From the NCBI GenBank assembly GCA_016707205.1, contig JADJHZ010000024.1, forward strand, positions 62,001 to 126,000: 64,000 nt of DNA, given 5' to 3'. The first letter of the stretch is position 1, and each line of letters opens with the position of its first letter. The notes beneath the pieces are model-generated. The model was not told where the DNA came from. It made no database searches and saw nothing but the letters and a program-made list of their open reading frames with translations. A program made the position numbers and the translations under genes. This document shows positions 53,528 through 62,929 of this stretch, one piece after another. This DNA comes from Haliscomenobacter sp. (GTDB taxonomy: Bacteria > Bacteroidota > Bacteroidia > Chitinophagales > Saprospiraceae).

Positions 53528-54910
53528 TTGGCCAAAGTAAAAAAGATCTTCATTTGTTCGGAATGCGGGGCCACGGCCCCCAAATGGGTAGGTAAGTGCC
53601 CCTCCTGCGAGCAGTGGAATACCTACCAGGAAGAGGTCATTTTTCGGGACGATACACCGGAAACGATGCGCCCCGCCCGTGCAAATGCGTCTCTAAAACC
53701 CGGCGCCGGCCCCAAACCTGTACCGTTGGGGGAGATCGCCACCGGCGTTACCCGGAGGTTGATCACTGCGGATCAGGAACTCAACCGGGTATTAGGCGGC
53801 GGTATCGTCAGTGGGTCTATGGTCCTGATCGGCGGTCAGCCGGGTATCGGAAAATCTACGCTGTTGCTTCAAATGGCCCTTTCCCTTAAAGCAAAGGTCC
53901 TTTATGTATCTGGAGAAGAAAGCGAAGAGCAGATTAAAATGCGCGCCGAGCGCCTCGGTTTGGCAGGCGCCAACTGCTTTATTCTAACGGAAACCAACGC
54001 GTCCCGGGTGCTCGTTCTGGCAGAAGAACTCCAGCCCGATCTGGTGGTTATTGATTCTATTCAAACCCTTTTCGTCCCCTACATCGATTCCATGCCTGGG
54101 AGCATTTCCCAGGTAAGGGAATGCGCGGGGGAATTGCAGCGCTTCGCCAAAACCAGCAATGTTCCGGTCTTTATCATCGGGCATATTACCAAAGACGGCG
54201 CCATCGCCGGCCCCAAGCTCCTGGAACACATCGTTGACGCCGTCCTTCAATTCGAAGGCGACCAGAATTACGCGTATCGGATTTTGCGCACGTTGAAAAA
54301 CCGTTTTGGCTCTACCGACGAATTGGGGATTTATGAAATGCAGGCCGTGGGGCTTCGGGAAGTCAGCAACCCTTCCGAACTGCTGCTCTCCCAAAAAGAA
54401 GAAGAACTCAGCGGCAGCGCCATCGGCGCCACAATCGAGGGGCTCCGGCCCATGCTGATCGAAACCCAGGCCCTGGTGAGCAAAGCCGTATACGGCACCC
54501 CGCAGCGGTCGGCAACGGGGTTTGACCTGCGCCGCCTGAGCATGCTGCTTGCCGTTCTGGAGAAACGCGGCGGTTTCCCTATGGCTATGAACGACGTCTT
54601 CCTGAATATTGCCGGCGGCATCCGGGTCGACGACCCGGCCATCGACCTGGCTATTGTGTGCGCGCTGATCTCTTCCCTGGAAGACGTGGCCGTTCCAGCC
54701 AATATTTGTTTTGCCGGGGAGATTGGTCTATCCGGAGAGATCCGGGCCGTCAACCGCATCGAACAGCGCATCCAGGAAGCGGACCGGCTGGGTTTCAAAG
54801 CCATTTACCTTTCCAAATACAACATTAAAGGGCTGGATACCACCCGATACGGCATCCGTATCCACGCCCTGGCGCGCATCGAAGAATTGTATTCCGCCCT
54901 GTTCGTTTAA
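53528..54910 (+). CDS. radA: DNA repair protein RadA (Sms)
   Basis: The 460-residue protein starts with TTG at 53528 (MAKVKKIF). No in-frame ATG is better placed, and the family start is MAK. It has the N-terminal zinc finger C10-x2-C13-x10-C24-x2-C27, a RecA-like core with Walker A GGQPGIGKST (102-111), the RadA signature KNRFGSTDELGIYEM, and a Lon-like C-terminal domain. It drives branch migration in recombination repair. The gap to the next gene is 41 bp. Confidence 0.95.
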   Translation: MAKVKKIFICSECGATAPKWVGKCPSCEQWNTYQEEVIFRDDTPETMRPARANASLKPGAGPKPVPLGEIATGVTRRLITADQELNRVLGGGIVSGSMVLIGGQPGIGKSTLLLQMALSLKAKVLYVSGEESEEQIKMRAERLGLAGANCFILTETNASRVLVLAEELQPDLVVIDSIQTLFVPYIDSMPGSISQVRECAGELQRFAKTSNVPVFIIGHITKDGAIAGPKLLEHIVDAVLQFEGDQNYAYRILRTLKNRFGSTDELGIYEMQAVGLREVSNPSELLLSQKEEELSGSAIGATIEGLRPMLIETQALVSKAVYGTPQRSATGFDLRRLSMLLAVLEKRGGFPMAMNDVFLNIAGGIRVDDPAIDLAIVCALISSLEDVAVPANICFAGEIGLSGEIRAVNRIEQRIQEADRLGFKAIYLSKYNIKGLDTTRYGIRIHALARIEELYSALFV

Positions 54911-54951
54911 CCGCACTGCAACCTTCTTTTTGCTATCCTGTTTAAGGATAT

Positions 54952-55365
54952 ATGAACGATTCACAGAACCTAACGGGTCCCATTTTACTCTTCGACGGCG
55001 TGTGCAACCTATGCAACGGAACCGTTCAGTTCATCCTACGGGTAGACCGAAAGCAGGTTTTCCGCTTTGCTTCCCTGCAATCAGAGATTGGGCAGCAATT
55101 ACTCCGCACTGCCGCTTATGACGGCCCTCCGCTGGACAGCGTCGTGCTGATCAAAGACCAGAAGGCATTCATCCATTCAGAAGCTGTACTGGAAATCGCC
55201 CGCTTGCTGGGCGGGGGATGGGCGTTGTTGTATGGGTTCAGCGTCATTCCCAAGGGATGGAGAGATCGCCTCTATTCCTGGATTGCTCAAAATCGGTATC
55301 GGTGGTTTGGAAAAAAGGAACAATGCATGATCCCCTCTCCGAAGTTACGCGCACGTTTTTTATAA
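54952..55365 (+). CDS. DCC family (DUF393) thiol-disulfide oxidoreductase-like protein
   Basis: The 137-residue protein carries the DCC motif near the front (ILLFDGVCNLCNGTV, Cys18 and Cys21), followed by FRFASLQSEIGQQLL and the family ending GFSVIPKGWRDRLYSWIAQNRYRWFG. Members have a thioredoxin-like fold with a CxxC site; substrate and role are unknown. It lies just after radA and may share its transcript. Confidence 0.9.
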   Translation: MNDSQNLTGPILLFDGVCNLCNGTVQFILRVDRKQVFRFASLQSEIGQQLLRTAAYDGPPLDSVVLIKDQKAFIHSEAVLEIARLLGGGWALLYGFSVIPKGWRDRLYSWIAQNRYRWFGKKEQCMIPSPKLRARFL

Positions 55366-55440
55366 TCTATACGGACAGAATTCGTCTGGGAAAATCCAAA
55401 CCAATTCCCGTAAAGTCTTTCCACCTTTAATCTGCTAGAC

Positions 55441-56343
55441 ATGGAAAACCGAAGAACATTTATTCAGAAAAGCGCTTTTGCTGCGGGCATTCTGGCGCTG
55501 CCCAACTACAAATGGCTGTCGGCCCTTTTTAACGCCGCCCCCGGCCAACTAGAGCCTTTGCGCGGGAATACCGGCTTTTACACCGAAAGTGGAGGTACCA
55601 TCGGCTGGTATATCCACGAAGATGCTATCGTGGTTGTCGATTCCCAATTCCCTGATCAGGCCAGGCATTTGATCGAGCGCATCCGGGAAAAATCGCAACG
55701 GCGTATCGACCTGCTCATCAATACCCACCACCATGGCGACCACACCGGAGGAAACATCGCCTTTAAAGGCATAGTAGATAAAGTGGTCGCGCACGCCAAC
55801 TCAAAGAAAAACCAGGAAACGGCGGCCGTGGCTCGTAAAACGGAGGCCCAGCAACTGTATCCCGACACCACGTTCGACCAAACCTGGAGCCAGAAAATCG
55901 GTCAGGAAATCGTCAGCGCCAGGTATTTTGGACCAGGCCATACCAATGGCGACAGCGTCATCCACTTCGAAAACGCCAACGTCGCCCACATGGGCGATTT
56001 GATATTCAACCGCCGGTTCCCGTTCATCGACAAAACGGCAGGCGCGTCTATTGAAAACTGGATCGAGGCGCTTCATCAGATCCGGAAACAGTACGACAAG
56101 GACACGCTGTTCATTTTCGGCCATGCCGGTGAAAAATACCCTGTGACCGGGACGAAAGCTGACCTGGCGGCTATGCAAAACTACCTGAGCAAGATGTTCA
56201 CCTATGTCAAAAAAGCGGTCAAAGAAGGCGTGACAGAAAAAGACCTGATCGCCAAAACCAAGCTGATCCCCGGCGCCGAAACGTGGACCGGGCAGGGAAT
56301 CGAACGCAGCATCAGCGCGGCTTACCTCGAATTACAAAAATAA
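55441..56343 (+). CDS. Tat-exported metallo-beta-lactamase-fold hydrolase
   Basis: The N-terminus has a twin-arginine motif (NRRTFIQKSAFAAGILAL), so folded export is likely. The 300-residue protein has the metal motif TNTHHHGDHTGG-like NTHHHGDHTGGN (His96, His98, Asp100, His101), then GPGHTNGD and FGHAGEKYP with the remaining ligands. The family covers many hydrolases, lactonases and sulfur dioxygenase-like proteins; the substrate is unknown. The following hairpin at 56398 closes the gene. Confidence 0.87.
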   Translation: MENRRTFIQKSAFAAGILALPNYKWLSALFNAAPGQLEPLRGNTGFYTESGGTIGWYIHEDAIVVVDSQFPDQARHLIERIREKSQRRIDLLINTHHHGDHTGGNIAFKGIVDKVVAHANSKKNQETAAVARKTEAQQLYPDTTFDQTWSQKIGQEIVSARYFGPGHTNGDSVIHFENANVAHMGDLIFNRRFPFIDKTAGASIENWIEALHQIRKQYDKDTLFIFGHAGEKYPVTGTKADLAAMQNYLSKMFTYVKKAVKEGVTEKDLIAKTKLIPGAETWTGQGIERSISAAYLELQK

Positions 56344-56397
56344 GCCCCCGCCTGGGAAGATAAAATTTGGTCTGCCGGGAAGCAGGTTGTAATTTCG

Positions 56398-56451
56398 GGC
56401 CGTCTTAACGATTTTTTTCTGTATCCATACAGAAAATCCGTTAAGACGGCC
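56398..56451. terminator. Double-stem inverted repeat before asnS
   Basis: Outer arms of 13 bp (GGCCGTCTTAACG / CGTTAAGACGGCC) enclose inner 6-bp arms (CTGTAT / ATACAG) with T7 and A4 runs between. It is either the terminator of the hydrolase gene or a structured asnS leader; it is 56 bp before the asnS start. Confidence 0.6.
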
Positions 56452-56507
56452 TGAATTGTTCAGGCAGGTTTTGTTTTTCCATTTTCGGATTGAATAAATG
56501 CCTTTTT

Positions 56508-57940
56508 ATGGTCCAACGCATCGAAATTGCACAGGTTCTTTCCCAGTCACCCGTTGGTCAAACGATCACGGTGAAAGGCTGGGTACGCGCTTTCCGAAAC
56601 AACCGGTTTATCGCGCTCAACGACGGCTCCGGCCCCGGCAACCTCCAGGTCGTCATCGAAGCCGATCAAATGGATGAAGAACTGGTAAAAAAGATCAAAT
56701 ACCACGCTTGTATATCGGCTACCGGAGTTATCTCCGCATCGCAAGGCGCAGGCCAGGACATCGAACTGCTCGCGCAGGAGATTGAAATTCTGGGAGAAAA
56801 CAATCTGGATGAATACCCCCTGCAGCCCAAACGCCAAACCGTGGAATTCCTGCGCCAGAAGGCCCACTTCCGGATGCGGACCAACACCTTTGGCGCCGTT
56901 TTCCGGATCAGGCATTCTGTCGCGTTTGCCGTGCACAAGTTCTATAACGATAACGGATTCTTCTACCTCCATACTCCGATCATCACGGGTAGCGACGCCG
57001 AAGGGGCTGGTGAAATGTTCCGGGTAACCACCCTGGATCCGGAGAACTTGCCCAGAACAGAGGCCGGTGAGATCGATTGGTCGGCCGATTTTTTGGCCGG
57101 GCCACCAACCTCACCGTTTCAGGGCAGCTTCAGGCCGAGATCGGAGCGCTCGCATTGGGCAAGGTGTACACCTTCGGCCCTACGTTCCGGGCGGAGTACT
57201 CCAATACGCCCCGGCACCTCGCCGAATTCTGGATGATCGAGCCAGAGATGGCTTTTTTCGACATTCACGACAACATGGACCTGGCAGAGGCTTTCTGCAA
57301 ATACCTGATCCAGTACGTAATCGATCATAACTACGCCGATCTGGAAGCCCTGGACCAGCGGCTTCAGGAAGAAGAAAAAAACCTGCCCAAAGAAAAACGG
57401 CGGCCGATGGGGCTGATCGAACAACTCCGGTTTGTCACCGATAACCCCTTTGAACGAATCACCTATACCGAAGCCGTCCATCTGCTTGAGCAGTCCAAAC
57501 CCTATAAAAAAGGACAATTTGAATTCCCGGTCGAATGGGGCCGCGACCTGCAAGCCGAACATGAGCGCTATCTGGTAGAGAAAGAATTTCAGAAGCCGGT
57601 CATCGTCCGCAATTATCCCAAAGAGATCAAGGCCTTCTACATGCGCCTGAACGAAGATCAGAAAACTGTAGCTGCCATGGACGTGCTATTCCCCGGGATC
57701 GGAGAAGTCATCGGCGGTTCTCAACGGGAGGAACGCTACGATCAGCTTCTCTCAAGAATGCACGAAGCCCATGTTCCGGAAGAAGACCTCTGGTGGTACC
57801 TGGAACTCCGCAAGTTCGGCGGCGCCCCGCATTCCGGATTTGGCCTTGGTTTTGAGCGCATGGTGCAGTTCATTACCGGCATGAGCAACATCCGCGACGT
57901 GATCGCTTTTCCAAGAACTCCCGGCAGCGCCGATTTTTAA
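56508..57940 (+). CDS. asnS: Asparaginyl-tRNA synthetase, one frameshift
   Basis: ATG at 56508 (MVQRIEIAQVL) is chosen over 56490. The first frame has the OB-fold tRNA-binding domain (GQTITVKGWVRAFRNNRFIALNDGS) and the catalytic start (FYNDNGFFYLHTPIITGSDAEGAGEMF, motif 1). The second frame has LTVSGQLQAE, GPTFRAEYSNTPRHLAEFWMIEPE (motif 2), then FGLGFERMVQFITG (motif 3). One T missing from the T6 run at 57089-57094 joins them as SADFFGRATNLTVSGQ, the conserved motif, giving 478 residues. The enzyme is essential for translation, so the break is almost certainly a sequence error. Confidence 0.95.
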
Positions 57941-58002
57941 CAGGAGGAGGGAAGAGGGTTGATTCCTGCTTTCACGGCAATCACTCCCCTTCCCTCCTCC
58001 TG
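57941..58002. terminator. Inverted repeat directly after asnS
   Basis: CAGGAGGAGGGAAG at 57941 and CTTCCCTCCTCCTG at 57989 are perfect 14-bp complementary arms separated by 34 bp. It begins at the asnS stop codon, and purine-rich and pyrimidine-rich arms resemble the GGGAGCA family. No T-run follows. Confidence 0.55.
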
Positions 58003-58314
58003 GTTACCTACCCCATTTCGGGTAATTTATGTTTTTTTTGAATTTTTGCCCCCGGAGTACTTGGACAAATTAATTTTTTTGTCTTATGTTTACAGCATGT
58101 TTTGTTAGAGGCACAAAAAAAGCCGCACCCTCGACGGATGCGGCCTCACGCTAATAACAAATCATAATCTCATGAAAAAAAGACGACCTAAATCTTAACA
58201 AGAACGCCTTTGCGTTCCCTTTTATTTCTTTGATCCTTACGGATTTTGTTTTTCGAGGGGTTCCCCGCAGACATGCTGCAGGGAACCTTTGTTGTTAATG
58301 GGATTATAAAGCAC
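58003..58314. other. Intergenic region with three hairpins and a tiny open frame
   Basis: The gap contains a terminator-like hairpin at 58115-58144, a 6-bp hairpin GAACGC/GCGTTC at 58202-58217, and a strong stem GGTTCCCCGCAG/CTGCAGGGAACC at 58259-58287. Between them ATG at 58172 opens an 8-codon frame (MKKRRPKS) preceded by an AT-rich leader. It may be a leader peptide or a relic of a gene. No protein gene was recognised. Confidence 0.5.
58115..58144 (-). terminator. Rho-independent terminator, minus strand
   Basis: The stem GCCGCACCC / GGATGCGGC (one G-T pair, loop TCGAC) is followed on the minus strand by T7. It lies 170 bp past the stop of the T9SS-substrate gene, which is transcribed in that direction. 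Confidence 0.7.
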
Positions 58315-61233
58315 TTATCGAAAGATAAACTTTCCGGTATTGATCAGCTTGCCTTCCGCTTCGAGACGGTAGACATACATCCCTGAGGGAAGCTGATCGC
58401 TAAACAACGTAAACTGATTTCCACTGTATACCTGGCGCTTGACCAATTTCCCATCCAGGTCGAACACGCTCAGGTGAAGTTTTCTGAAAGACGGCCCTTC
58501 CACATCAAACGTTACCGATTCGGAGGAAGGGTTCGGGTAAACCTTCACGCGCACTCCCGGTTGGAATACCTCTTTGCTGGAGGTAATGACGGTAATGAAA
58601 TCCGGGAACTGGTCCACTACATAGCGCAAAATCTTCGTTGTCACAGGCGTCTGATAGTCGAAAAATACGGTAGCCCGATTTTCAATGACCGTCTTCAGCG
58701 GCGTATTGGGTTTTTGCCCTACCCGGAATTCAACGAATCCAAAACCAGCGTTCGAGCTCCCTGCCGGCAACAGGAGGATACTGTCTATAGAGATCTTGAC
58801 GATCCCGTTGGCGTATACGTCCATCCGGTAGGTAAAATTGCTGGCGCCAGGCGTGACCTTCCTCGGGTCCAGCCAGGAAGGCAGCGTGTCCCGGATAACA
58901 ATCCGGGTAATCGTATCCGCGCTGGTGTTTTTAAACAAGACCTTGAAGGTCAGATCGGTTTCGGGTGCGATCAGCGAATCGCGATACCCTTTGGGATAGC
59001 CTCTCAATTCTACCGGCAGCGGCGAGGCGGTTATTTCCTGAACATCAATAGACACAAACGGATCGAAATCATTTTCGGGGAACATGGTCACTTTTCCAGT
59101 GCTCACCGGAAGCCCCTGCGTTGCGCAACCTTCAACTGCTGCCGTAGGATAGCTTCTGCCGGGGTGGCCGGACGACTGTTCTACTACCACCCGGTAAGTG
59201 GCGCCAATAGCTGGAACCTTTATCGTTTGCTCCTCATTGGCGCGCAACTGAATATCGTTCTGCCGAAGCACGATGTTGTCCTGAATAACGATGGAGCGCT
59301 TGGCGGATTTCATATCTCCCGCACCCTCGTTCCGGATCTGGAAGGTCACTGTATCCCCTTCACAGCTGCCGCGGACGCTCAAGCTGGCGCCATCCCAGTT
59401 GGGATCAGGCTGTAAACAGCTGACATCAGGGAAAATATGCGCGGCGACAAAGGCAGCCTGGCCTTCGGCAATCCCGGTGCAGGCCATTTTAGCGCGAACC
59501 AGGAAGGAGCCGCAACCCGTAGCAGGAACCGATCCCAAGGGGAAGCGGAATTTCCCATCGGCCGTCACCTGATGCTGCCGGGTAGCGCTTACAAAAGCGA
59601 TTCTGGGATCCAGGGTAAGTTCAACATACGCATTTTCAGCCTGGCCCGTCCCGATGTTGCAGTAGTTGACCGTATACTCCAAATCCTGGCACGGAGCAAG
59701 GAAAGGAGTAGCCACGCCCACCTCGAGGAATGGGCAAACAATTCCGGGCTTCATCGGAAAATCCACCCGAACGGAGTCGTAGAATGACGGGAAGCTGATC
59801 GTTACCCCCTGGGGGATACAGGCATCCCAGTATAGGTTCAGAGGCAGCGCACGAACGTTGTACCTTCCGGAATCCACCGGAATCCGGTAAAAACCATTTC
59901 CATCGGTCGTGGAATAAAAGACCTTTCCTTGTCCTTCCGCCTGAACAAGCCACCCCTTTAGGGGCTGTTCGTTGGAGTCGTTATCGCAGCCGCCATCTCC
60001 ATCGAGAAAAACGCGCCCTGAGATAAAGTTGGATATCAGGTTGCCGTCGCCATCGGTTTTTACCAGAATGAGGTCGTTAAAGGACGTCAGTACCTGGGCG
60101 TTATAGCCGGTAAGCACATAGCCGCCGTCTGCAGTAGCCCGAATATCCCTGGCTTCTTCTGCCGCCTGGGGATCTCCCAAATTTTTCTGCCAAAGAATCT
60201 GCCCTTCAGAAGAAAGCTTTGCGATAAAGATGTCGACATTGACCATGCCGATCACTTTCAACCCGGTGAGAACCAGGCTGCCATCGGTGAGTTCCGTGAT
60301 CGCATTGGCTTCTTCTTCCACTCCGCTCTCTCCAACCGTTCGTTCCCAGAGCAAATTGCCGGTGAGATCGAACTTGGCGACAAAAGCATCGGGGTTGTCG
60401 TTATAAAGCCCTGCGAGGATTAGTTCGCCCGATTTGGTAACCAGGAGATCCCGGACTTCTTCCCGAAAGGAGTTTCCAATACGGCGATCCCAGAGGGATT
60501 TGCCGGCCGTATCCAGGCGGTACAGGACGATATCGTTGTCAAACCCTTTTTCATTCCGGGAGTTCCCGGCAAGAGCAAAGCCTGATTTCCCGGGAAGCAC
60601 GACGATTGCGGCGCCTACGTCGGCGCGAGGAGTACCATAGGACTTAGCCCACCGCGTATTGCCTTCGGAATCGAACCGGACGAGCAGGATATCTTCGTCT
60701 TCGTTTGCATTTTTAATGGAGCCGGCCACCAGGAAACTGCCATCCGCATCGACGGCCGCTCCGCTTGCGCGTTCCGCAAGAGAAGTGCCGAACTGCTTGC
60801 TCCAAATCTTGCGGCCTTTCCGGTCGATTTTAAGTAAAAAGATATTTTCGTTCTCCCCTACCTTGTTAATGATGTTGCCGACGATAAGGAAATTGCCGTC
60901 TGAAGTTGGCAAAATGGCGCGTGCCTGTTCCTGGAACCCCTCGTCGAAATAGGTAGACCAAAGCAAGGTCCCGTCGATATCCGTGCGGATGACGAAAATA
61001 TCCTGGTCATTGTTGATTCCAAAGGACTCTCCGAAGCCAACTACCAGGAAGCCTTGGTCCTCTGTTTGGAGTACCGCCCAGCCTTCGTCCGTTTTTTCAG
61101 CGCCAAAGTTGAATTGCCAGCCTTGAGCGGACAATCCGGAATATAAGAACAGAAAGCACATCACAAGAAATACCCCCCCCTGCACCCTGCGGAGGGCGCC
61201 CCCAAAATAGGCAGGAGCTGGTCTGTTTTTCAT
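58315..61233 (-). CDS. Large T9SS-secreted protein with propeller-like repeats and sorting domain
   Basis: The start at 61233 (MKNRPAPAYFGG) is chosen because the promoter at 61271-61302 would make the upstream ATGs nearly leaderless; the product is about 972 residues. A hydrophobic signal (GGVFLVMCFLFLYSGLSAQ) is followed by about seven repeats of 50-55 residues with the pattern DGxFLVAGS...DILLVRFDSEGNTRWAKSYG (beta-propeller-like). Then come a carboxypeptidase-regulatory-like insert (FISGRVFLDGDGGCDND), DUF11-type domains (LEYTVNYCNIGTGQAENAYVEL, LTFKVLFKNTSADTITRIVIRDTLPS), and the C-terminal sorting domain VKVYPNPSSESVTFDV ... GMYVYRLEAEGKLINTGKFIF. The protein should be secreted by the type IX system and attached to the surface. 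Its function is unknown. Confidence 0.85.
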   Translation of the reverse strand: MKNRPAPAYFGGALRRVQGGVFLVMCFLFLYSGLSAQGWQFNFGAEKTDEGWAVLQTEDQGFLVVGFGESFGINNDQDIFVIRTDIDGTLLWSTYFDEGFQEQARAILPTSDGNFLIVGNIINKVGENENIFLLKIDRKGRKIWSKQFGTSLAERASGAAVDADGSFLVAGSIKNANEDEDILLVRFDSEGNTRWAKSYGTPRADVGAAIVVLPGKSGFALAGNSRNEKGFDNDIVLYRLDTAGKSLWDRRIGNSFREEVRDLLVTKSGELILAGLYNDNPDAFVAKFDLTGNLLWERTVGESGVEEEANAITELTDGSLVLTGLKVIGMVNVDIFIAKLSSEGQILWQKNLGDPQAAEEARDIRATADGGYVLTGYNAQVLTSFNDLILVKTDGDGNLISNFISGRVFLDGDGGCDNDSNEQPLKGWLVQAEGQGKVFYSTTDGNGFYRIPVDSGRYNVRALPLNLYWDACIPQGVTISFPSFYDSVRVDFPMKPGIVCPFLEVGVATPFLAPCQDLEYTVNYCNIGTGQAENAYVELTLDPRIAFVSATRQHQVTADGKFRFPLGSVPATGCGSFLVRAKMACTGIAEGQAAFVAAHIFPDVSCLQPDPNWDGASLSVRGSCEGDTVTFQIRNEGAGDMKSAKRSIVIQDNIVLRQNDIQLRANEEQTIKVPAIGATYRVVVEQSSGHPGRSYPTAAVEGCATQGLPVSTGKVTMFPENDFDPFVSIDVQEITASPLPVELRGYPKGYRDSLIAPETDLTFKVLFKNTSADTITRIVIRDTLPSWLDPRKVTPGASNFTYRMDVYANGIVKISIDSILLLPAGSSNAGFGFVEFRVGQKPNTPLKTVIENRATVFFDYQTPVTTKILRYVVDQFPDFITVITSSKEVFQPGVRVKVYPNPSSESVTFDVEGPSFRKLHLSVFDLDGKLVKRQVYSGNQFTLFSDQLPSGMYVYRLEAEGKLINTGKFIFR

Positions 61234-61270
61234 GAGCGCTTTTTTTGGTGCTACATTCATTAATACATTA

Positions 61271-61302
61271 CAAAAGTGCATCGAATGCCTTGCTGATTCA
61301 AA
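61271..61302 (-). promoter_or_regulatory. Promoter of the T9SS-substrate gene
   Basis: On the minus strand TTTG, 20 bp, then CACTTTTG; the -33 box and spacing are ideal and the -7 box has one mismatch in the first two bases. The expected transcription start is near 61264, which supports translation from 61233. Confidence 0.45.
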
Positions 61303-61442
61303 GACAAAAAAACAGGTTTGTTGAAAAAAATATTCATACATTAGACCTTATTTTTAAATAAAAAACGTTTTCAATATTTGTTTTACAGGATTTTATAATC
61401 CTCATCAATAATATACTTTGTTGAAAAAAAAATTTCCTTTTC

Positions 61443-62852
61443 ATGCAAAATAGTCAGCTAACACACATTTTTCGTTCGCTGAACAAGAAGGAAACCCGGG
61501 AATTGAGAAAATGGCTCCTTTCCCCTTTCCACAATCAGCGGGAGGATGTGCTCCAGCTTTTCGATTATTTCCAGGAAAAAGATTACCTGAATAACGATCC
61601 AAAGCTGAAAAAAGAGCTGGTTTTCCAAAAAATTTTCCCCGGCGAGGCGTACGACGACGCCCGGATGCGGCAGACCATTCACTTTTTACAGAAATGTACG
61701 GAAGATTTTCTCGCTTACAAGGAATTCCAGGAGGAGCCTACCCGGCGCGAACTCTTACTGGCGGAAGGGTACCGGAGAAGAAACCTGGACCGGCTGTTCG
61801 AAAAAGCGCTAAAAGGGTTAAACGATAACCAGCGCCAAAGCCGGGTCAAGAACGAGGAATTTCTGCAGGCGAACATTCTGATCCAATCGCTGGAATACAA
61901 ATACATTTCGGAAAAAAAACGAACCCCCGACACGAACCTGCAGACCTATTCCGATGCCCTCGACTTATATTTTATTGCCGGAAAACTCCGGCTCGCCTCC
62001 CTGATCACGGCGGTCCAGAAAATATACACCCAGGACATTCGGGTTGGATTACTGGAGGAGGCGCTGCACTACGTCGAGTCCAATGGCCTGCCCGAGCTCC
62101 CCGCTATTCGGGTTTACTACTTTATCTATAAGTCGCTGAGCGATCCCGCCAATGAGCACTTTTTCTTTAGCCTGAAGGAGGCCATTTTTCAGTACGACCA
62201 TTATTTTTCTCCGGAAGAACAGCGAGATATTCTGTTGCTTGCCGTGAATTACTGTATTGCCAAAATGAACACGGGGGTTACCCGGTTTATCGGAGAGGCC
62301 TTTGACCTGTATAAGCGGGGAATTGAAAACGGGGCGCTTCTGGACAAGGGGATGCTCAACCACCTGACCTTCATCAACATCATCACCACAGGCACCACCT
62401 TGAAGCAATTTGAATGGGTGCTGCAATTCATCGAAAACTACCAGCAGTACCTTGCGCCCCAGTACCGGGAGAATTTTGTGCACTTTTCACTTGCCAAGCT
62501 CCACTTTGAAAAACGGGAATACCTTCAGGCTCAACGGTTACTGATGCAATTCGACTACGACGACATCCTGTTTAACCTCAGCGCCAAGTCCATGCTGATC
62601 AAAATATATTACGAAGAAGGGGAGTATTCGGCTTTGGACTCGTTGCTGGAAAGCTTGCGCACCTATATCAGCAGGAAAAAGACCATTGCTTACCACAAGA
62701 ACATTTACAACAACCTGATCCGGTTTACCAAGCGGCTGGTGCGCCTCAACCCCTACGACCGGGAGCAGAAGGACAAACTGCGCAAAGAGATCGATGCGGC
62801 CAATCCGCTTCCGGAGCGCAAATGGTTACTTGAACAGCTGGAAGCCATTTAG
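61443..62852 (+). CDS. Alpha-helical protein of unknown function
   Basis: The 469-residue protein has no signal peptide or membrane segment. It is almost entirely helical with a TPR/SEL-like periodicity: LFDYFQEKDYL, DLYFIAGKLRLASLI, RVYYFIYKSL, FSLAKLHFEKREYLQAQRLLMQFDYDD, SMLIKIYYEEGEYSALDSLLESL. The N-terminus reads LTHIFRSLNKKETRELRKWLLSPFHNQRED. Proteins like this are common in Saprospiria-type genomes, but no function is known. It is divergent from the T9SS-substrate gene, with AT-rich sequence between them, and is followed 77 bp later by the GNAT-like gene. Confidence 0.6.
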   Translation: MQNSQLTHIFRSLNKKETRELRKWLLSPFHNQREDVLQLFDYFQEKDYLNNDPKLKKELVFQKIFPGEAYDDARMRQTIHFLQKCTEDFLAYKEFQEEPTRRELLLAEGYRRRNLDRLFEKALKGLNDNQRQSRVKNEEFLQANILIQSLEYKYISEKKRTPDTNLQTYSDALDLYFIAGKLRLASLITAVQKIYTQDIRVGLLEEALHYVESNGLPELPAIRVYYFIYKSLSDPANEHFFFSLKEAIFQYDHYFSPEEQRDILLLAVNYCIAKMNTGVTRFIGEAFDLYKRGIENGALLDKGMLNHLTFINIITTGTTLKQFEWVLQFIENYQQYLAPQYRENFVHFSLAKLHFEKREYLQAQRLLMQFDYDDILFNLSAKSMLIKIYYEEGEYSALDSLLESLRTYISRKKTIAYHKNIYNNLIRFTKRLVRLNPYDREQKDKLRKEIDAANPLPERKWLLEQLEAI

Positions 62853-62929
62853 TGTAGAAAAAGAAAAGAGGAACAAAAATTTACTCCGGCCTGCTTATCT
62901 TTCGAGTCGTCAAAGGAAAATCGCGCGGT

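Noticed and set aside
56508..57940. Programmed ribosomal frameshifting in asnS
   Set aside because: There is no slippery heptamer with a downstream structure, and the same kind of break occurs in six other unrelated genes, which favours sequence errors.
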